A DNA stretch of 64,000 nucleotides from DATCBF01 sp964401995 (GCA_964401995.1 CAYOAP010000011.1:48853-112852); one strand, 5' to 3'. Counted from the stretch's first letter, positions 17,541 through 26,571 are shown. A program made the numbers and translations. The notes: generated by a model from the sequence alone, not told the origin.

Positions 17541-18977
17541 GTGGCACGGCGAAAGCGACCGATCAACGCCGGGGTGCCGGCGCCAAAACCGGAGGAGGCC
17601 GGGGAGAAGGCCGCCGCGCAGGCGCCGGAGAACGCTGCTCCGCTGGGAGCGGAGAAACCGGCGCCGGCGACGCCGGTCCTGCCGAAAAAAGCGGTCGAGG
17701 AGCCGGTCACCGAGACGCTCGCCCCAATTGCCCCCGAGGCGCCCAAGCGCAGGCGCAAACCGATCCCCCTCGCTCTGAAACTGATCGCGGGGACGGTCGT
17801 GTTGGCGATCATCTTCATCGTCGCCGCCATCCTCGGCGGCGGTGGCGCCCATCACGGCGAAGCCAAGCCCGGCGCGGCGGCGCCGGCCACCGGCAAGGGT
17901 CCCACGCAGGCCAATGCGCCCGCCGAAGAAGCCTCGGCCGAACTCGGCTATCCCGCCTTCGCGACCAAAAACACGACCCGCATCGGCGGCGAAGACTCCG
18001 CCGCCAACGCCGCTGGCGCCGCCCTCGCCACCTTCCCATCCGCCACCCGGCGCGAGCGCCCGATCGCGGTCAGCCTGGTCGACGAAGACGACTGGCAGGG
18101 AGCGATTGCCGCCTCGGCCCTGATGGCGTTGCCGGTGCGGGCGCCGGTGCTGCTCTCGACCGGTGGCGGCCTCCCCGACCCGACCGCCAAGGCCTTCGAT
18201 GCGCTCGAACCGCTGGGCAGCGGCGCGACGCTGGGGACGCAGGCATTCGTCGTCGGCGACGTGGCGACGCCGAGCGGCCTGCTCCATGTCAAACACATCA
18301 AGGCGGGCGCGCCGGCGGACACCGCCGCCGCGATCGAGCGGGTCCGCGACGAACTCTTCGGCGAACCCAAGCATGTGGTCATCGCCTCTGCCGACAAGCC
18401 GGGCTTCGCGATGCCGGCCGCGGCCTGGGCGGCGCGCTCCGGCGATCCCGTCCTCTTCAGTGCCTCCGACAAATTGCCCGCCGCCACCGCCAAAGCCATT
18501 GCCCTGCACCCCGAAGTCCCGATCTACATCCTCGGCCCGACCTCGGCGATCTCCTCCGACGTGGAAGCCGAAATCGCCGCAATCGACCCCAGCGTGCACC
18601 GCGTCTCCGGCGAAGACCCGGTCAGCAACGCGATCGCCCTCGCCCGTTACTCCGATGGCGACTTCGGCTGGAACGTCAACGATCCCGGCCACGGCTTCGT
18701 CATCGCCCGCAGCGACGCGCCGCTCGACGCCGCCGCCGCGGCGCCGCTCTCGGCGGCGGGCACCTGGGGGCCGCTGCTGCTCACCGACAGCGCCGATACC
18801 CTCCCTGACGCGCTGCGCGGGTACCTGCTCGACGTCAAGCCGGGCTACACGACGGACCCGACGCGCGCCTTCTACAACCACGTGTGGGTAATTGGAGACC
18901 AGGAAGCGATCGACGTGAACCAGCAGGCCGAAATCGACCACCTGGCGGAGCTAACCAAAATCGGAGGCCAGCCATGA
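17541..18977 (+). CDS. Membrane-anchored protein with cell-wall-binding repeat 2 domains
   Basis: The 478-residue protein has a proline/alanine-rich cytoplasmic N-terminus, one transmembrane helix at about residues 78-100 (LKLIAGTVVLAIIFIVAA), and an extracellular part carrying CWB2-like modules. The first is NTTRIGGEDSAANAAGAALA; others contain HVVIASADKPGFAMPAAAWA and VYI-like IYILGPTSAIS and HRVSGEDPVSNAIALA. CWB2 modules bind secondary wall polymers in other bacteria. It begins a four-gene forward group and its stop overlaps the next gene as ATGA. A large antisense frame over it is a shadow. Confidence 0.8.
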   Translation: MARRKRPINAGVPAPKPEEAGEKAAAQAPENAAPLGAEKPAPATPVLPKKAVEEPVTETLAPIAPEAPKRRRKPIPLALKLIAGTVVLAIIFIVAAILGGGGAHHGEAKPGAAAPATGKGPTQANAPAEEASAELGYPAFATKNTTRIGGEDSAANAAGAALATFPSATRRERPIAVSLVDEDDWQGAIAASALMALPVRAPVLLSTGGGLPDPTAKAFDALEPLGSGATLGTQAFVVGDVATPSGLLHVKHIKAGAPADTAAAIERVRDELFGEPKHVVIASADKPGFAMPAAAWAARSGDPVLFSASDKLPAATAKAIALHPEVPIYILGPTSAISSDVEAEIAAIDPSVHRVSGEDPVSNAIALARYSDGDFGWNVNDPGHGFVIARSDAPLDAAAAAPLSAAGTWGPLLLTDSADTLPDALRGYLLDVKPGYTTDPTRAFYNHVWVIGDQEAIDVNQQAEIDHLAELTKIGGQP

Positions 18978-19222
18978 GCGAGGCAGAGAACCCGGAGCTG
19001 CTGACCCGCTCCAACGAGGTGACGGCAGAGGACATCCGTGCCCTGGCCGGCGCCTCCACCCCCCACTTTGCGCTGCAGGTGCGCAACCGCATCCGCCGCC
19101 TGATCGAGCCGCTGCCGGCCGACCACCCCGCCCGGCTCGAAGGCGAGCGCAAGATCGCCAAGCTCGAAGAGCTGGCCGAGCACAGCGGCGACCCGCGCGG
19201 CACCCTCGGCATCGCCCACTGA
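18974..19222 (+). CDS. Small conserved-looking protein, unknown function
   Basis: An 82-residue acidic, helical protein (MSEAENPELL..., then AEDIRALAGASTPHFALQ and a Lys/Glu-rich end). The ATG overlaps the previous gene's stop by 4 nt and its own TGA overlaps the next ATG by one base, so it is translated within this operon. No signal peptide or membrane segment is seen. I do not recognise the family. Confidence 0.7.
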   Translation: MSEAENPELLTRSNEVTAEDIRALAGASTPHFALQVRNRIRRLIEPLPADHPARLEGERKIAKLEELAEHSGDPRGTLGIAH

Positions 19223-19890
19223 TGAAGAACATGGCCCCCGGCGTCTGGCGCCTGAAGGAGTTCCCGGCGCCAAGCATCAACGTCTACCTGATCGAGGATG
19301 TCCTGATCGACGCCGGCCGGCGCTGGGACCGGGGCCGGATCTTCAGCGAGATCGAGAGCCGTGAGATCTCGATGCTCGCCCTCACCCACGCCCATCCCGA
19401 CCACCAGGGCGTCGCCAAAGAGGTCTGCGAAGCGCGCAACATCCCACTCGCCTGCCACGCCGACGACGTCGAGGCGATGGAGGGCCGCCGGCCGCTGCAG
19501 GAAGCAGCGATGAGCAACCCGATCAACAAAACGATCAAGGCGATCTGGGAGGGCCCGCCGCACAAGGTCGACCGCGTCCTCAACGAGGGCGACGAGGTCG
19601 CCGGCTTCCGCGTCGTCCATGCCCCGGGCCACGCCCGCGGCGAGGTGATCTTCTTCCGCGACTCCGACCGAGTCGCGATCTGCGGCGACGTGATCCGCAA
19701 CATGAGCTATGCGACGGCGCTGCCGGGGATCAAGGAGCCGCCGAAGATCTTCACCTACGACCCGGCCGAGAACCGCCGCTCGATCCGCAAGCTGGCCGAC
19801 CTCAACCCGGCGCTGATCCTCGCTGGCCATGGCCCTGCCGTGACGGACATGGCGGCCTTCGAGCGCTTCGCAGCCGCCCTCCCCGCCTGA
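19222..19890 (+). CDS. Metallo-beta-lactamase-fold hydrolase
   Basis: A 222-residue MBL-fold enzyme with the metal motif THAHPDHQG, a third-site His in HAPGHARGE, the bridging Asp in ICGDVIRN and a final His in LAGHGPA. This is the glyoxalase II-like binuclear zinc arrangement. Substrate is not evident. The start ATG overlaps the upstream TGA by one base. It shares an operon with the wall-binding protein and the 82-residue protein. Confidence 0.88.
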   Translation: MKNMAPGVWRLKEFPAPSINVYLIEDVLIDAGRRWDRGRIFSEIESREISMLALTHAHPDHQGVAKEVCEARNIPLACHADDVEAMEGRRPLQEAAMSNPINKTIKAIWEGPPHKVDRVLNEGDEVAGFRVVHAPGHARGEVIFFRDSDRVAICGDVIRNMSYATALPGIKEPPKIFTYDPAENRRSIRKLADLNPALILAGHGPAVTDMAAFERFAAALPA

Positions 19891-19952
19891 GGTTAACCAC
19901 CCCTATCCCGGGGTAAAGGTCGGGCACGTCCTCCACGCACGAAGGGAGCCCG

Positions 19953-20477
19953 ATGAACACGCTCAAGAAGCGAAGCCCCTCGCCGGCCATGGTGGTTGCG
20001 GTGATCGCCTTGGTCGTCGCCCTGGCGGGCACCGCCTACGCGGCGCAGACGATCAACGGCGGCTCGATCAAGAAGCAGACGATCGGCGCCGGCAAGCTCA
20101 AGCACAAGACCCTGACCGGGTACCAGATCAACACCAACAAGCTCGGAGTCGTGCCCTTGGCCCAGCGCGCCTCGCACACCTACTGGGCAGTGGTCAACAA
20201 CCCGGCCGGCGCCGGCAACGCCACCCTCGCCCGCGCCAGCGACGCCACGATCACGGCGACCGAGGGCGGCGGCGCCGTCAGCGTCGCCTTCCCGCTCAAC
20301 GTCAGCGGCTGCGCCGACGTGGCGGGACGCGACAACGCCGGGACCACGGTTCCGGGCGCCGGCACCGCCCAGACCAACGCCTCGGCCGCCAACCCCAATG
20401 CGATCGAAGTCCATACCCGTGACGAAAAAGGCGCCGACACCGACGCCGACTTCCACCTGATTGTGGTCTGCCCCTAG
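19953..20477 (+). CDS. Secreted protein of the SPAMVVAVIAL-signal type, unknown function
   Basis: The 174-residue protein has a signal peptide with the stretch SPAMVVAVIALVVALAG and cleavage near AYA. The mature part starts with a Lys-rich segment (NGGSIKKQTIGAGKLKHKTL) resembling the exposed repeats of related exported proteins, then a beta-rich domain with two Cys (SGCADVAG, VVCP). GAAGGGAG lies 7 nt before the ATG. Its TAG overlaps the convergent alkyltransferase-like gene's stop. No enzymatic function is suggested. Confidence 0.7.
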   Translation: MNTLKKRSPSPAMVVAVIALVVALAGTAYAAQTINGGSIKKQTIGAGKLKHKTLTGYQINTNKLGVVPLAQRASHTYWAVVNNPAGAGNATLARASDATITATEGGGAVSVAFPLNVSGCADVAGRDNAGTTVPGAGTAQTNASAANPNAIEVHTRDEKGADTDADFHLIVVCP

Positions 20478-20716
20478 CGATCAGAGGACACGCGCGCCAG
20501 CTGCATCTCGACGCGCTCGCCGCGAAAAGGGACGCCCTCAGCGACCAAGAGCTGGCGCTGGCGGGTGCCCTTGGCCAGCGAGCCGTCGGCGCGGACCACC
20601 CGCCACCAGGGCAAGTCGGGCTCGTCAACCCCGAAGAGGACCGACCCGGCGAAGCGCGGCGCGCCCGGGGAGACGTCGCCGTAGGTGCTGACGAACCCCT
20701 CGGGGATCGCGCGCAC
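20474..20716 (-). CDS. Alkyltransferase-like (ATL) DNA-repair protein
   Basis: An 80-residue relative of O6-alkylguanine-DNA methyltransferase. It has the helix-turn-helix/arginine-finger region (IPEGFVSTYGDVS) and PWWRVVRADGSLA, in which Trp replaces the alkyl-accepting Cys of PCHRV. ATL proteins bind O6-alkylguanine and flag it for excision repair. From the GTG at 20716 the first helix is missing. The frame continues upstream as SRLLEVLDRVRAIP, with no ATG/GTG/TTG but a CTG at 20761 overlapping the LLM gene stop as CTGA, which would restore the helix. Confidence 0.8.
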   Translation of the reverse strand: MRAIPEGFVSTYGDVSPGAPRFAGSVLFGVDEPDLPWWRVVRADGSLAKGTRQRQLLVAEGVPFRGERVEMQLARVSSDR

Positions 20717-20757
20717 GCGGTCGAGAACTTCGAGCAGGCGAGATTCCGGGGCCGCGG

Positions 20758-21786
20758 TCAGAGGCCGGGGCCGAAGGCGTCGATGATCCGGTTCTGGAAC
20801 TCGCTCAGCTCTTCCGGTGAGATGAAGTAAGTCGGCGGGGTGAGGAAGAGGCCGTCGGCGCGCTCAGCCGTCTGCTCAACCCGGGCCCGGACCTTGTCGA
20901 GCGGGCCGGCGGCGCAGTAGGTGTCGACCATCTCGTCGCTGATCGCGGCCGGGACGGCGGCGAGGTCGCCTCGGCGGAAGGCGTCGCCGGCGGCGACGGC
21001 ATTGTCGGCGAAGCCATGCAGCTCCCAGAGCGGCATGTAGGTCTTGACCGTGGCATAGAAGGAGATCGTGCGCCGGGCCATCTCGATCGCCCGCCCCTCG
21101 TCGTCGTCGATCGCGCAGCAGACCGTCGGCAGGTAGTCGAAGTCTTTGCGTTCGCGGCCAGAGCGCGCCAAGCCGGTCTCGAAGGCATCGACGACGACCT
21201 CATCGATCCAGCGCAGGCTCTGGATCGGATGCCCGATCAGCCCGTCGGCGACGTCGCCCGCCATCCGCGCCATCCCACCCTGGACGGCGGCGGTGTAGAT
21301 CGGCACCGACTCGCGCGGCGCCGGGTGCGGCCGGATCCAGCCCTTGATGTCGATGTCGTAGTAGTCGCCCTCGTAGCGGATCGGCTCGCCCAGGCTCGCC
21401 TGCTGCATGATCAGCCGCGTCGCCTCGATCGCCTCGCGCAGGTGCGGCGCGGGTTTGCCGTAGTCGGCGTTGTGCCAGGTCTCGTTCAGGCGTTTGACGC
21501 CAGCGCCCATCCCAAGCCGGAAGCGCCCACCGGCCATCTCGTCGATGTCGAGCGCGGTGACGGCGTGGATGAAGGGGCTGCGGGTGAAGGCCCAGACGAT
21601 GCCGGTGGCGACGTCGATCCGCTCGGTCTTGGCGGCCAGGTAGGCGGCCTGGGTGGCGGCGCTGCGGAAGAGCTCAGGCGCCCAGACGCACTCGACCCCG
21701 GCTGCCTCGGCCCGCAGCGTCTCGGCCTCGAGGTCGGCGACCGTGGTGCCGATCGCGGCGACGGAAATCCGATCCAGCGCTCCCAT
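20758..21786 (-). CDS. LLM-class F420-dependent oxidoreductase
   Basis: A 342-residue luciferase-like TIM barrel. The stretch LDIDEMAGGRFRLGMGAGVK and the C-terminal DKVRARVEQTAERADGLFL fit the F420-dependent branch, which includes oxidoreductases acting on lipids and steroid-type compounds. It lies 15 nt downstream of an acyl-CoA dehydrogenase in the same direction, so it probably serves the same degradation pathway. The substrate is unknown. Confidence 0.85.
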   Translation of the reverse strand: MGALDRISVAAIGTTVADLEAETLRAEAAGVECVWAPELFRSAATQAAYLAAKTERIDVATGIVWAFTRSPFIHAVTALDIDEMAGGRFRLGMGAGVKRLNETWHNADYGKPAPHLREAIEATRLIMQQASLGEPIRYEGDYYDIDIKGWIRPHPAPRESVPIYTAAVQGGMARMAGDVADGLIGHPIQSLRWIDEVVVDAFETGLARSGRERKDFDYLPTVCCAIDDDEGRAIEMARRTISFYATVKTYMPLWELHGFADNAVAAGDAFRRGDLAAVPAAISDEMVDTYCAAGPLDKVRARVEQTAERADGLFLTPPTYFISPEELSEFQNRIIDAFGPGL

Positions 21787-21801
21787 CAGCCCAGCCCCCT
21801 C

Positions 21802-22926
21802 TTAAGCCAGGGCCGGCTCGGCGGCCCTGGCGAGAACCGCGTCGGCGACCCGCTCGCGGTGCCACTTGGCATCGCCGAAGAGGGAGGCATTGGCGCGGCC
21901 GCGCTTGAGGAAGAAGTGGAGGTCGTGCTCCCAGGTGAAGCCGATGCCGCCGTGGACCTGGATCGAGGCGTCCGGGACGCGCCAGCCGGCGTCGGAGGCG
22001 TAGGCCTTGGCCATCGAGGCCGCCAGCGGCAGCGACTCGGGCTCGGCATCGGCCGCCCAGGCAGCGCCGTAGACGGCGGAGCGGGCGTTCTCGGTCTCCA
22101 GCAGCATCTGCGCGCAACGGTGGGAGACGGCCTGGTAGGAGCCGATCTGGCGGTCGAACTGCTTGCGGTCTTTGGCGTACTCAACCGCCATCTCCATCGT
22201 CCGCTGGGCAACCCCGGTCGACTCGGCGGCGAGGGCGACGCAGAGGCGGAAGAAGACGGGGTAGTACTCGGGGCCCTCGGCCGGCATCGAGTCGGCGGCA
22301 GCGACGCGGACGCCCTCGAAGCTGACGGTCGAGAGGCGGCGGGTGATGTCCAGCGAAGTTTCCGGTGTGACCGAGACGCCAGCGGCGCCGCGCTCGACGA
22401 TGTGGCGCCTGCCGTCGGCGGTGGCGACGACGAAGAAGTCAGCGCTGGCCGCGTCGGCGACCAGCACCTTCTTGCCGTCGAGGACGATGCCGTCGCCATC
22501 GGCCTTGGCCTCCATCGTGAAGACGCCGATGGTCGCCGGCGAGCCCGCGTCCCAGAGCGCCGGGACGCCGCGCAGCTCGCCGCCCGCCAGCGGCCGCAGG
22601 AAGCGCTCGCGCTGGTCGTCGGAGCCGCAGAGGCTGAGGGCGATGCTGACGATCGCGTTGGAGAAGAGCGGTGAGGGAGCGAGCGCGTAGCCCATCTCCT
22701 CGAAGAGGACCGCGAGGTCGACAATGCCAAGGCCCTGTCCGCCCCACTCCTCCGGCACCGCCAGCCCGGTCCAGCCGAGCTCGGCCATCTCGGTCCAGTC
22801 GGCGGGATCGAAGCCGTCGTCGCTCGCTGCCAGCTCGCGGATGCGCTCGGATTTGTAGCGCGCCGCGAGAAACTCGCGCGCGGTCGAGCGGATCGCCTGC
22901 TGCTCGTCTGTGAGGTCGAAGTACAT
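21802..22926 (-). CDS. Acyl-CoA dehydrogenase (short FadE type)
   Basis: A 374-residue protein starting MYFDLTDEQQAIRSTAREFL, with the N-terminal core ELGWTGLAVPEEWGGQGLG and the C-terminal HGGIGFTWEHDLHFFLKR, where the Glu of TWEHD is the expected base in this subgroup. The middle domain is divergent. It is adjacent to and 19 nt from another acyl-CoA dehydrogenase. Paired genes of this sort in mycobacteria encode heteromeric enzymes for side-chain degradation of steroids, so the two products may form one complex. Confidence 0.9.
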   Translation of the reverse strand: MYFDLTDEQQAIRSTAREFLAARYKSERIRELAASDDGFDPADWTEMAELGWTGLAVPEEWGGQGLGIVDLAVLFEEMGYALAPSPLFSNAIVSIALSLCGSDDQRERFLRPLAGGELRGVPALWDAGSPATIGVFTMEAKADGDGIVLDGKKVLVADAASADFFVVATADGRRHIVERGAAGVSVTPETSLDITRRLSTVSFEGVRVAAADSMPAEGPEYYPVFFRLCVALAAESTGVAQRTMEMAVEYAKDRKQFDRQIGSYQAVSHRCAQMLLETENARSAVYGAAWAADAEPESLPLAASMAKAYASDAGWRVPDASIQVHGGIGFTWEHDLHFFLKRGRANASLFGDAKWHRERVADAVLARAAEPALA

Positions 22927-22945
22927 AGTCAGGACAGGATCGCGC

Positions 22946-24124
22946 TCAGCGCATCCTCGGCAGGCCGAGCACGCGCTCGGCGATGATGTTCTTGAGGATG
23001 TCGGTGGTGCCGCCCTCGATCGAGTTGGCCCGCGAGCGCAGGAACCCGTACTGCCAGGCGCCGTTGGCGATCGCCTCGGCAGAGCCCCGCGTCAGCGGCG
23101 CGTAGGCGCCCTCGATGTCGAGCGCGAGCTCGGTCAGGTCCTGGTTGATGTCGGCCCACTGCCACTTGCCGAGCGAGCCCTCGGGGCCGGGGATGCCGGA
23201 CTCCATCGTCTTGGTCAGGCCGCGGTAGGCATTGAGCCGCATCGTCTCGGCCTCGATGTAGAGCTGGGCGATGCGCTGGCGGTAGTAGGAGTCGTCGGCC
23301 GCGCTGCCGCCGTTGACCCGGACCTCCTGGGCCAGCCGCGCCAAGCGGTCGAGGCTGTTGTGGATCTGGGCGATCGCGCCGAAGGCAAGGCCGGCGCGCT
23401 CGTTCATCAGCGTCGTGATCGCCACCGACCAGCCGTTGCCGACACCGCCGACGACGTTGGCGTCGGGGATCCGCGCTTCGTCCATGAAGACCTCGTTGAA
23501 CTCGCCCTCGCCGGTGATCTGGACCAGCGGCTTGGCTTCGACCCCCTCCTGCTCCATGTCCATCAGGAAGTAGGTCAGCCCCTTGTGCTTGGGGGCGTCG
23601 GGGTCGGTGCGGGCGACCAGCATGCACCACTTCGCGTACTGGGCAAACGTGGTCCAGACCTTCTGCCCGCTGACCACCCATTCGTCGCCGTCCTTGACCG
23701 CGCGGGTCTTCAGCGAGGCGAGATCGGAGCCGGACTCGGGCTCGGAGAAGCCCTGGCACCAGATCTCCTCGCCGGTCAAGATCGGCTCCAGGTAGCGCTG
23801 CTTCTGCTCGTCGCTGCCGTGGGCGATGACGACCGGGCCGCCCATCGCCAAGCCGAGCACGTTGGCGGGGCTCGGCGCCTCCTGCCGGGCCGCCTCGCCG
23901 ACGAAGATCGCCTGCTCGATCATCGTCGCGCCGCGGCCGCCGTACTCCTTCGGCCAGGAGATCCCGGCCCAACCGGCGGCGTGCAGCTTCAGCTGCCACT
24001 CGCGGCGGAAGGCCATCACCTCGTCGAGCCCCGCCTCGGGCTCGGGACCTGGGTGGTTCTCTTCCAGCCAGGTGCGAACCTCGTCGCGGAACTCGGTCTC
24101 AGATGGCGACAGCGTCAGGTCCAT
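22946..24124 (-). CDS. Acyl-CoA dehydrogenase (FadE type)
   Basis: A 392-residue protein with SWPKEYGGRGATMIEQAIF, the FAD/substrate stretch WCQGFSEPESGSDLASLKT, GQKVWTTFAQYAKW and the end EGGTTDILKNIIAERVLGLP. It is the first gene of a leftward group: two acyl-CoA dehydrogenases, the LLM oxidoreductase, then the ATL gene. It probably forms a heteromer with the next gene product. Chain or ring specificity is not readable. Confidence 0.92.
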   Translation of the reverse strand: MDLTLSPSETEFRDEVRTWLEENHPGPEPEAGLDEVMAFRREWQLKLHAAGWAGISWPKEYGGRGATMIEQAIFVGEAARQEAPSPANVLGLAMGGPVVIAHGSDEQKQRYLEPILTGEEIWCQGFSEPESGSDLASLKTRAVKDGDEWVVSGQKVWTTFAQYAKWCMLVARTDPDAPKHKGLTYFLMDMEQEGVEAKPLVQITGEGEFNEVFMDEARIPDANVVGGVGNGWSVAITTLMNERAGLAFGAIAQIHNSLDRLARLAQEVRVNGGSAADDSYYRQRIAQLYIEAETMRLNAYRGLTKTMESGIPGPEGSLGKWQWADINQDLTELALDIEGAYAPLTRGSAEAIANGAWQYGFLRSRANSIEGGTTDILKNIIAERVLGLPRMR

Positions 24125-24175
24125 CGGCGCGGAGCATATAGGGAGTTGGCCAGGCAGCCAGGGTGTCGGCTCGGC

Positions 24176-24643
24176 TCAGTTTGTGACACAGACCTTGAAG
24201 CCGAATTTTTCCGCTGAGTTATTGGCCTTCTCAATGCCAGCGGGAGTTTCTTTCCCGAGCTTGGCCGAGTTGTTTTCGAGTTCTTCAATTCCTTCTTCGA
24301 GTGGGTCGAGAATCGCGTTGACTTCTTCCTCTTCTCCACTCGGGGCGCCAAGAGCTCTGAGTTCTTCTGCCTCGGAGCTGAATACTGGAGCGAGCTTGGT
24401 CTGCGCGAATTCGCTCAAGGCATCCGCCGATTCGATGCCTTTATTGGCTCCGCTCTTCTTTAAAAACGCTCGTAACTCATTTTCGAAAGTTTCGTGATGT
24501 TTGGTGCATATGACATCGCCCTGCTTGATGAATTCCGCTTTCGTCAGCGAACTGGTGCTGCTGTCGTCGCTGCTGCTCCCGCACCCCGCGATCAAACCGA
24601 CCGCGAGAGCGCCAACGATCAATGCGATCAGTCGCTTGCTCAC
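24176..24643 (-). CDS. Lipoprotein, paralogue of the next gene
   Basis: A GTG start with GGAGAG upstream gives a 155-residue protein with a lipobox (GLIAGC, Cys21) after a hydrophobic signal, then a Ser/Asp linker and a helical acidic domain. It shares SLTKAEFxKQGxxIC, LRALGAPSGEE..VNAIL and a C-terminal Cys with the gene at 24787, so the two are tandem duplicates. The two mature-domain cysteines may form a disulfide. The base composition is clearly more A+T-rich than the surroundings. Function unknown. Confidence 0.75.
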   Translation of the reverse strand: MSKRLIALIVGALAVGLIAGCGSSSDDSSTSSLTKAEFIKQGDVICTKHHETFENELRAFLKKSGANKGIESADALSEFAQTKLAPVFSSEAEELRALGAPSGEEEEVNAILDPLEEGIEELENNSAKLGKETPAGIEKANNSAEKFGFKVCVTN

Positions 24644-24734
24644 AATCTCTCCTCTACATCGTTTCCCGGAGAGTTAAAAACTACATATTTCTTTAGTAGT
24701 TTGCATTCACAGATGATTTCTCAAGCGCTTCGAC

Positions 24735-24763
24735 AAAAAGGGCGCCCCGGGGGGCGCCCTTTT
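24735..24763 (-). terminator. Strong hairpin terminator
   Basis: AAAAGGGCGCCCC and GGGGCGCCCTTTT form a 13-bp stem, with a T-run on the minus strand after the stem. It lies about 24 nt after the stop of the lipoprotein gene at 24787 and separates the two paralogues. Confidence 0.8.
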
Positions 24764-24786
24764 CACATCAACTTCTGCAGCTAGAC

Positions 24787-25269
24787 CTATTCTTCGCCGC
24801 AGGTCGTCAACCCGTATTCGCGGGAGAGTTCATTGGCTTCGCCAAAGGCGTTTTCGCCGTTGGAGCTGAATAGGGCGTTCGGATCTTCTTCGGCCTTTTC
24901 GACCCCTTCTTCGGCTGCTTCGAGGATCGCGTTGACCTGATCTTCTTCGCCGCTGGGCGCGCCCAGGGCACGGATGCCTTCGATCTGGGTCGTCACCGCC
25001 GGGACCAGGACCGTTTCGGCGAGTTCGGCAGCCTGGGCTTCGGTCGGCTGCGTGTTTTCGCTGAGGTGGTGTTCCTTGCCGAAAGATTCGAAGCCGGCTT
25101 CGATCTGCTTATTGCCCGTGGCGCAGATCGCGTTGCCCTGCTTGACGAATTCAGCCTTGGTCAGTGAGGCGGTGCTATCGGTGCTGTTGTCGCTGCTGCT
25201 GCCGCATCCGGCCGCGATCAGTGCGATCGCGAGGACGCCGGCAGCTGTTGCGATAAGTCGCTTGCTCAT
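24787..25269 (-). CDS. Lipoprotein, paralogue of the gene at 24176
   Basis: A 160-residue protein with a signal and lipobox (ALIAAGC, Cys22), a Ser/Asp/Thr linker, and a mostly helical acidic domain: SLTKAEFVKQGNAIC, then GIRALGAPSGEEDQVNAIL and a Cys near the end (LTTCGEE). It aligns over its length with the downstream paralogue but has the higher G+C of the region. It starts 52 nt after the thiolase stop. No known function is recognised. Confidence 0.75.
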   Translation of the reverse strand: MSKRLIATAAGVLAIALIAAGCGSSSDNSTDSTASLTKAEFVKQGNAICATGNKQIEAGFESFGKEHHLSENTQPTEAQAAELAETVLVPAVTTQIEGIRALGAPSGEEDQVNAILEAAEEGVEKAEEDPNALFSSNGENAFGEANELSREYGLTTCGEE

Positions 25270-25321
25270 TTTCTCCCCTTGGATTGGGTGGCGGGAATAG
25301 GCAGTTTTACAGTGAAGGGAC

Positions 25322-26506
25322 TTAGATCCGCTCGATCAAGGTGCCGGTGCCGAGTCCGCCCCCACAACACATCGTGACCAGGCCCATCTCCTTGTCGGTC
25401 CGCTCCATCTCGTGCAGGAGGGTGGTGATCAGGCGGGCGCCGGTCGAGCCGAGCGGATGGCCGAGGGCGATCGCGCCACCGTTGACGTTGACCCGGTCCA
25501 TGTCGGGGTCGAGCTCGCGGCGCCAGGCGCCGACGACCGAGGCGAAGGCCTCGTTAATCTCGACCAGGTCGATGTCGTCCATCTTCATCCCGTTGCGCTC
25601 GAGCAGCTTCCGGGTCGCCGGGATCGGGCCGGTCAGCATGATCACCGGGTCGACGCCGACCGTGGTCTGGTCGTAGATCCGCGCCCGCGGCGTCAGCCCC
25701 AGGGCGTCGGCCTTCTCCCGCGCCATCAACAGCACCGCGGCGGCGCCGTCGGAGACCTGGGAGGAGTTGCCGGCGGTGATCTTGCCGTCCTCCTTGAAGG
25801 CGGGCTTGAGGTTGGCGAGTCCCTCCAGGGTGGTCTCGCGCAGGCCCTGGTCGGTCGTGTAGGTGTCGCCGTTGACGCTGAAGGGGACGATCTCACGCTC
25901 GAAGCGCCCCTCCTCGGTCGCCTGGGCGGCGAGCTGCTGCGAGCGCAGGCCGAGCTCGTCCAGCTCCGAGCGGGGGATCTCCCACTGGTCGGCGATCATC
26001 TCCGCCGAGAGGCCCTGCGGGATCAGGTTGTAGCGCTCCAGCAGCGCCGGCGAGAAGGGGTTGCCGTGCTCTTTCATCACCTCGTAGCCGTCGGCAAAAG
26101 AGATGTGGCCCATGTGCTCGACTCCGGAGCCGATCGCGACGTCGTGGACGCCGGTGGCGATCAGCGCTGCGGCGAAGTTGACCGCCTGCTGGGCGGAGCC
26201 GCACTGGCGGTCGATCGTGGTCGCCGGCGTCTCGATCGGCAGCCCGGCCTCAAGCCAGGCGTTGCGGCCGATGTTGACCCCCTGCTCGCCGAACTGCTGG
26301 GCGCAGCCGGTGACGACGTCGCCGGTCTCGGCCGGGTCGACGCCGGAGCGCTCGAAGAGCTCGCCGTAGACCTTGGCCAGCAGGTTCGAGGGATGGAGGT
26401 CCTTGTAGTAGCCCTTCTCGGGGTGGCCGCGGCCGATCGGAGTCCGAACCGCCTCGACGATGACGACCTCGCGGCCGCCGAAACTGCCTTTGCCGTTGTC
26501 TGCCAT
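25322..26506 (-). CDS. Acetyl-CoA C-acyltransferase (thiolase)
   Basis: A 394-residue thiolase for the last step of beta-oxidation. The nucleophilic Cys is in DRQCGSAQQAV. The other catalytic residues are in NEAFA, GGAIALGHPLGSTGAR (His) and MCCGGGLGTG (second Cys). The ATG at 26504-26506 has GGAGAC upstream; the longer frame would run through the operator. It diverges from the 3-hydroxyacyl-CoA dehydrogenase gene. Confidence 0.95.
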   Translation of the reverse strand: MADNGKGSFGGREVVIVEAVRTPIGRGHPEKGYYKDLHPSNLLAKVYGELFERSGVDPAETGDVVTGCAQQFGEQGVNIGRNAWLEAGLPIETPATTIDRQCGSAQQAVNFAAALIATGVHDVAIGSGVEHMGHISFADGYEVMKEHGNPFSPALLERYNLIPQGLSAEMIADQWEIPRSELDELGLRSQQLAAQATEEGRFEREIVPFSVNGDTYTTDQGLRETTLEGLANLKPAFKEDGKITAGNSSQVSDGAAAVLLMAREKADALGLTPRARIYDQTTVGVDPVIMLTGPIPATRKLLERNGMKMDDIDLVEINEAFASVVGAWRRELDPDMDRVNVNGGAIALGHPLGSTGARLITTLLHEMERTDKEMGLVTMCCGGGLGTGTLIERI

Positions 26507-26571
26507 GGAAGTCTCCGTTCCTCTCAAAGTTCCGCGGGCGCAAGCTCGCCCCGTATACATAACGATACCGA

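Noticed and set aside
17490..18941. 483-codon frame on the minus strand
   Set aside because: Opposite the wall-binding-repeat protein; Gly and Arg-rich with no motif, and it would span the divergent promoter region.
21016..24217. Long plus-strand frames over the acyl-CoA dehydrogenase and LLM genes
   Set aside because: Shadows of well-supported minus-strand enzymes; composition is typical antisense high-GC.
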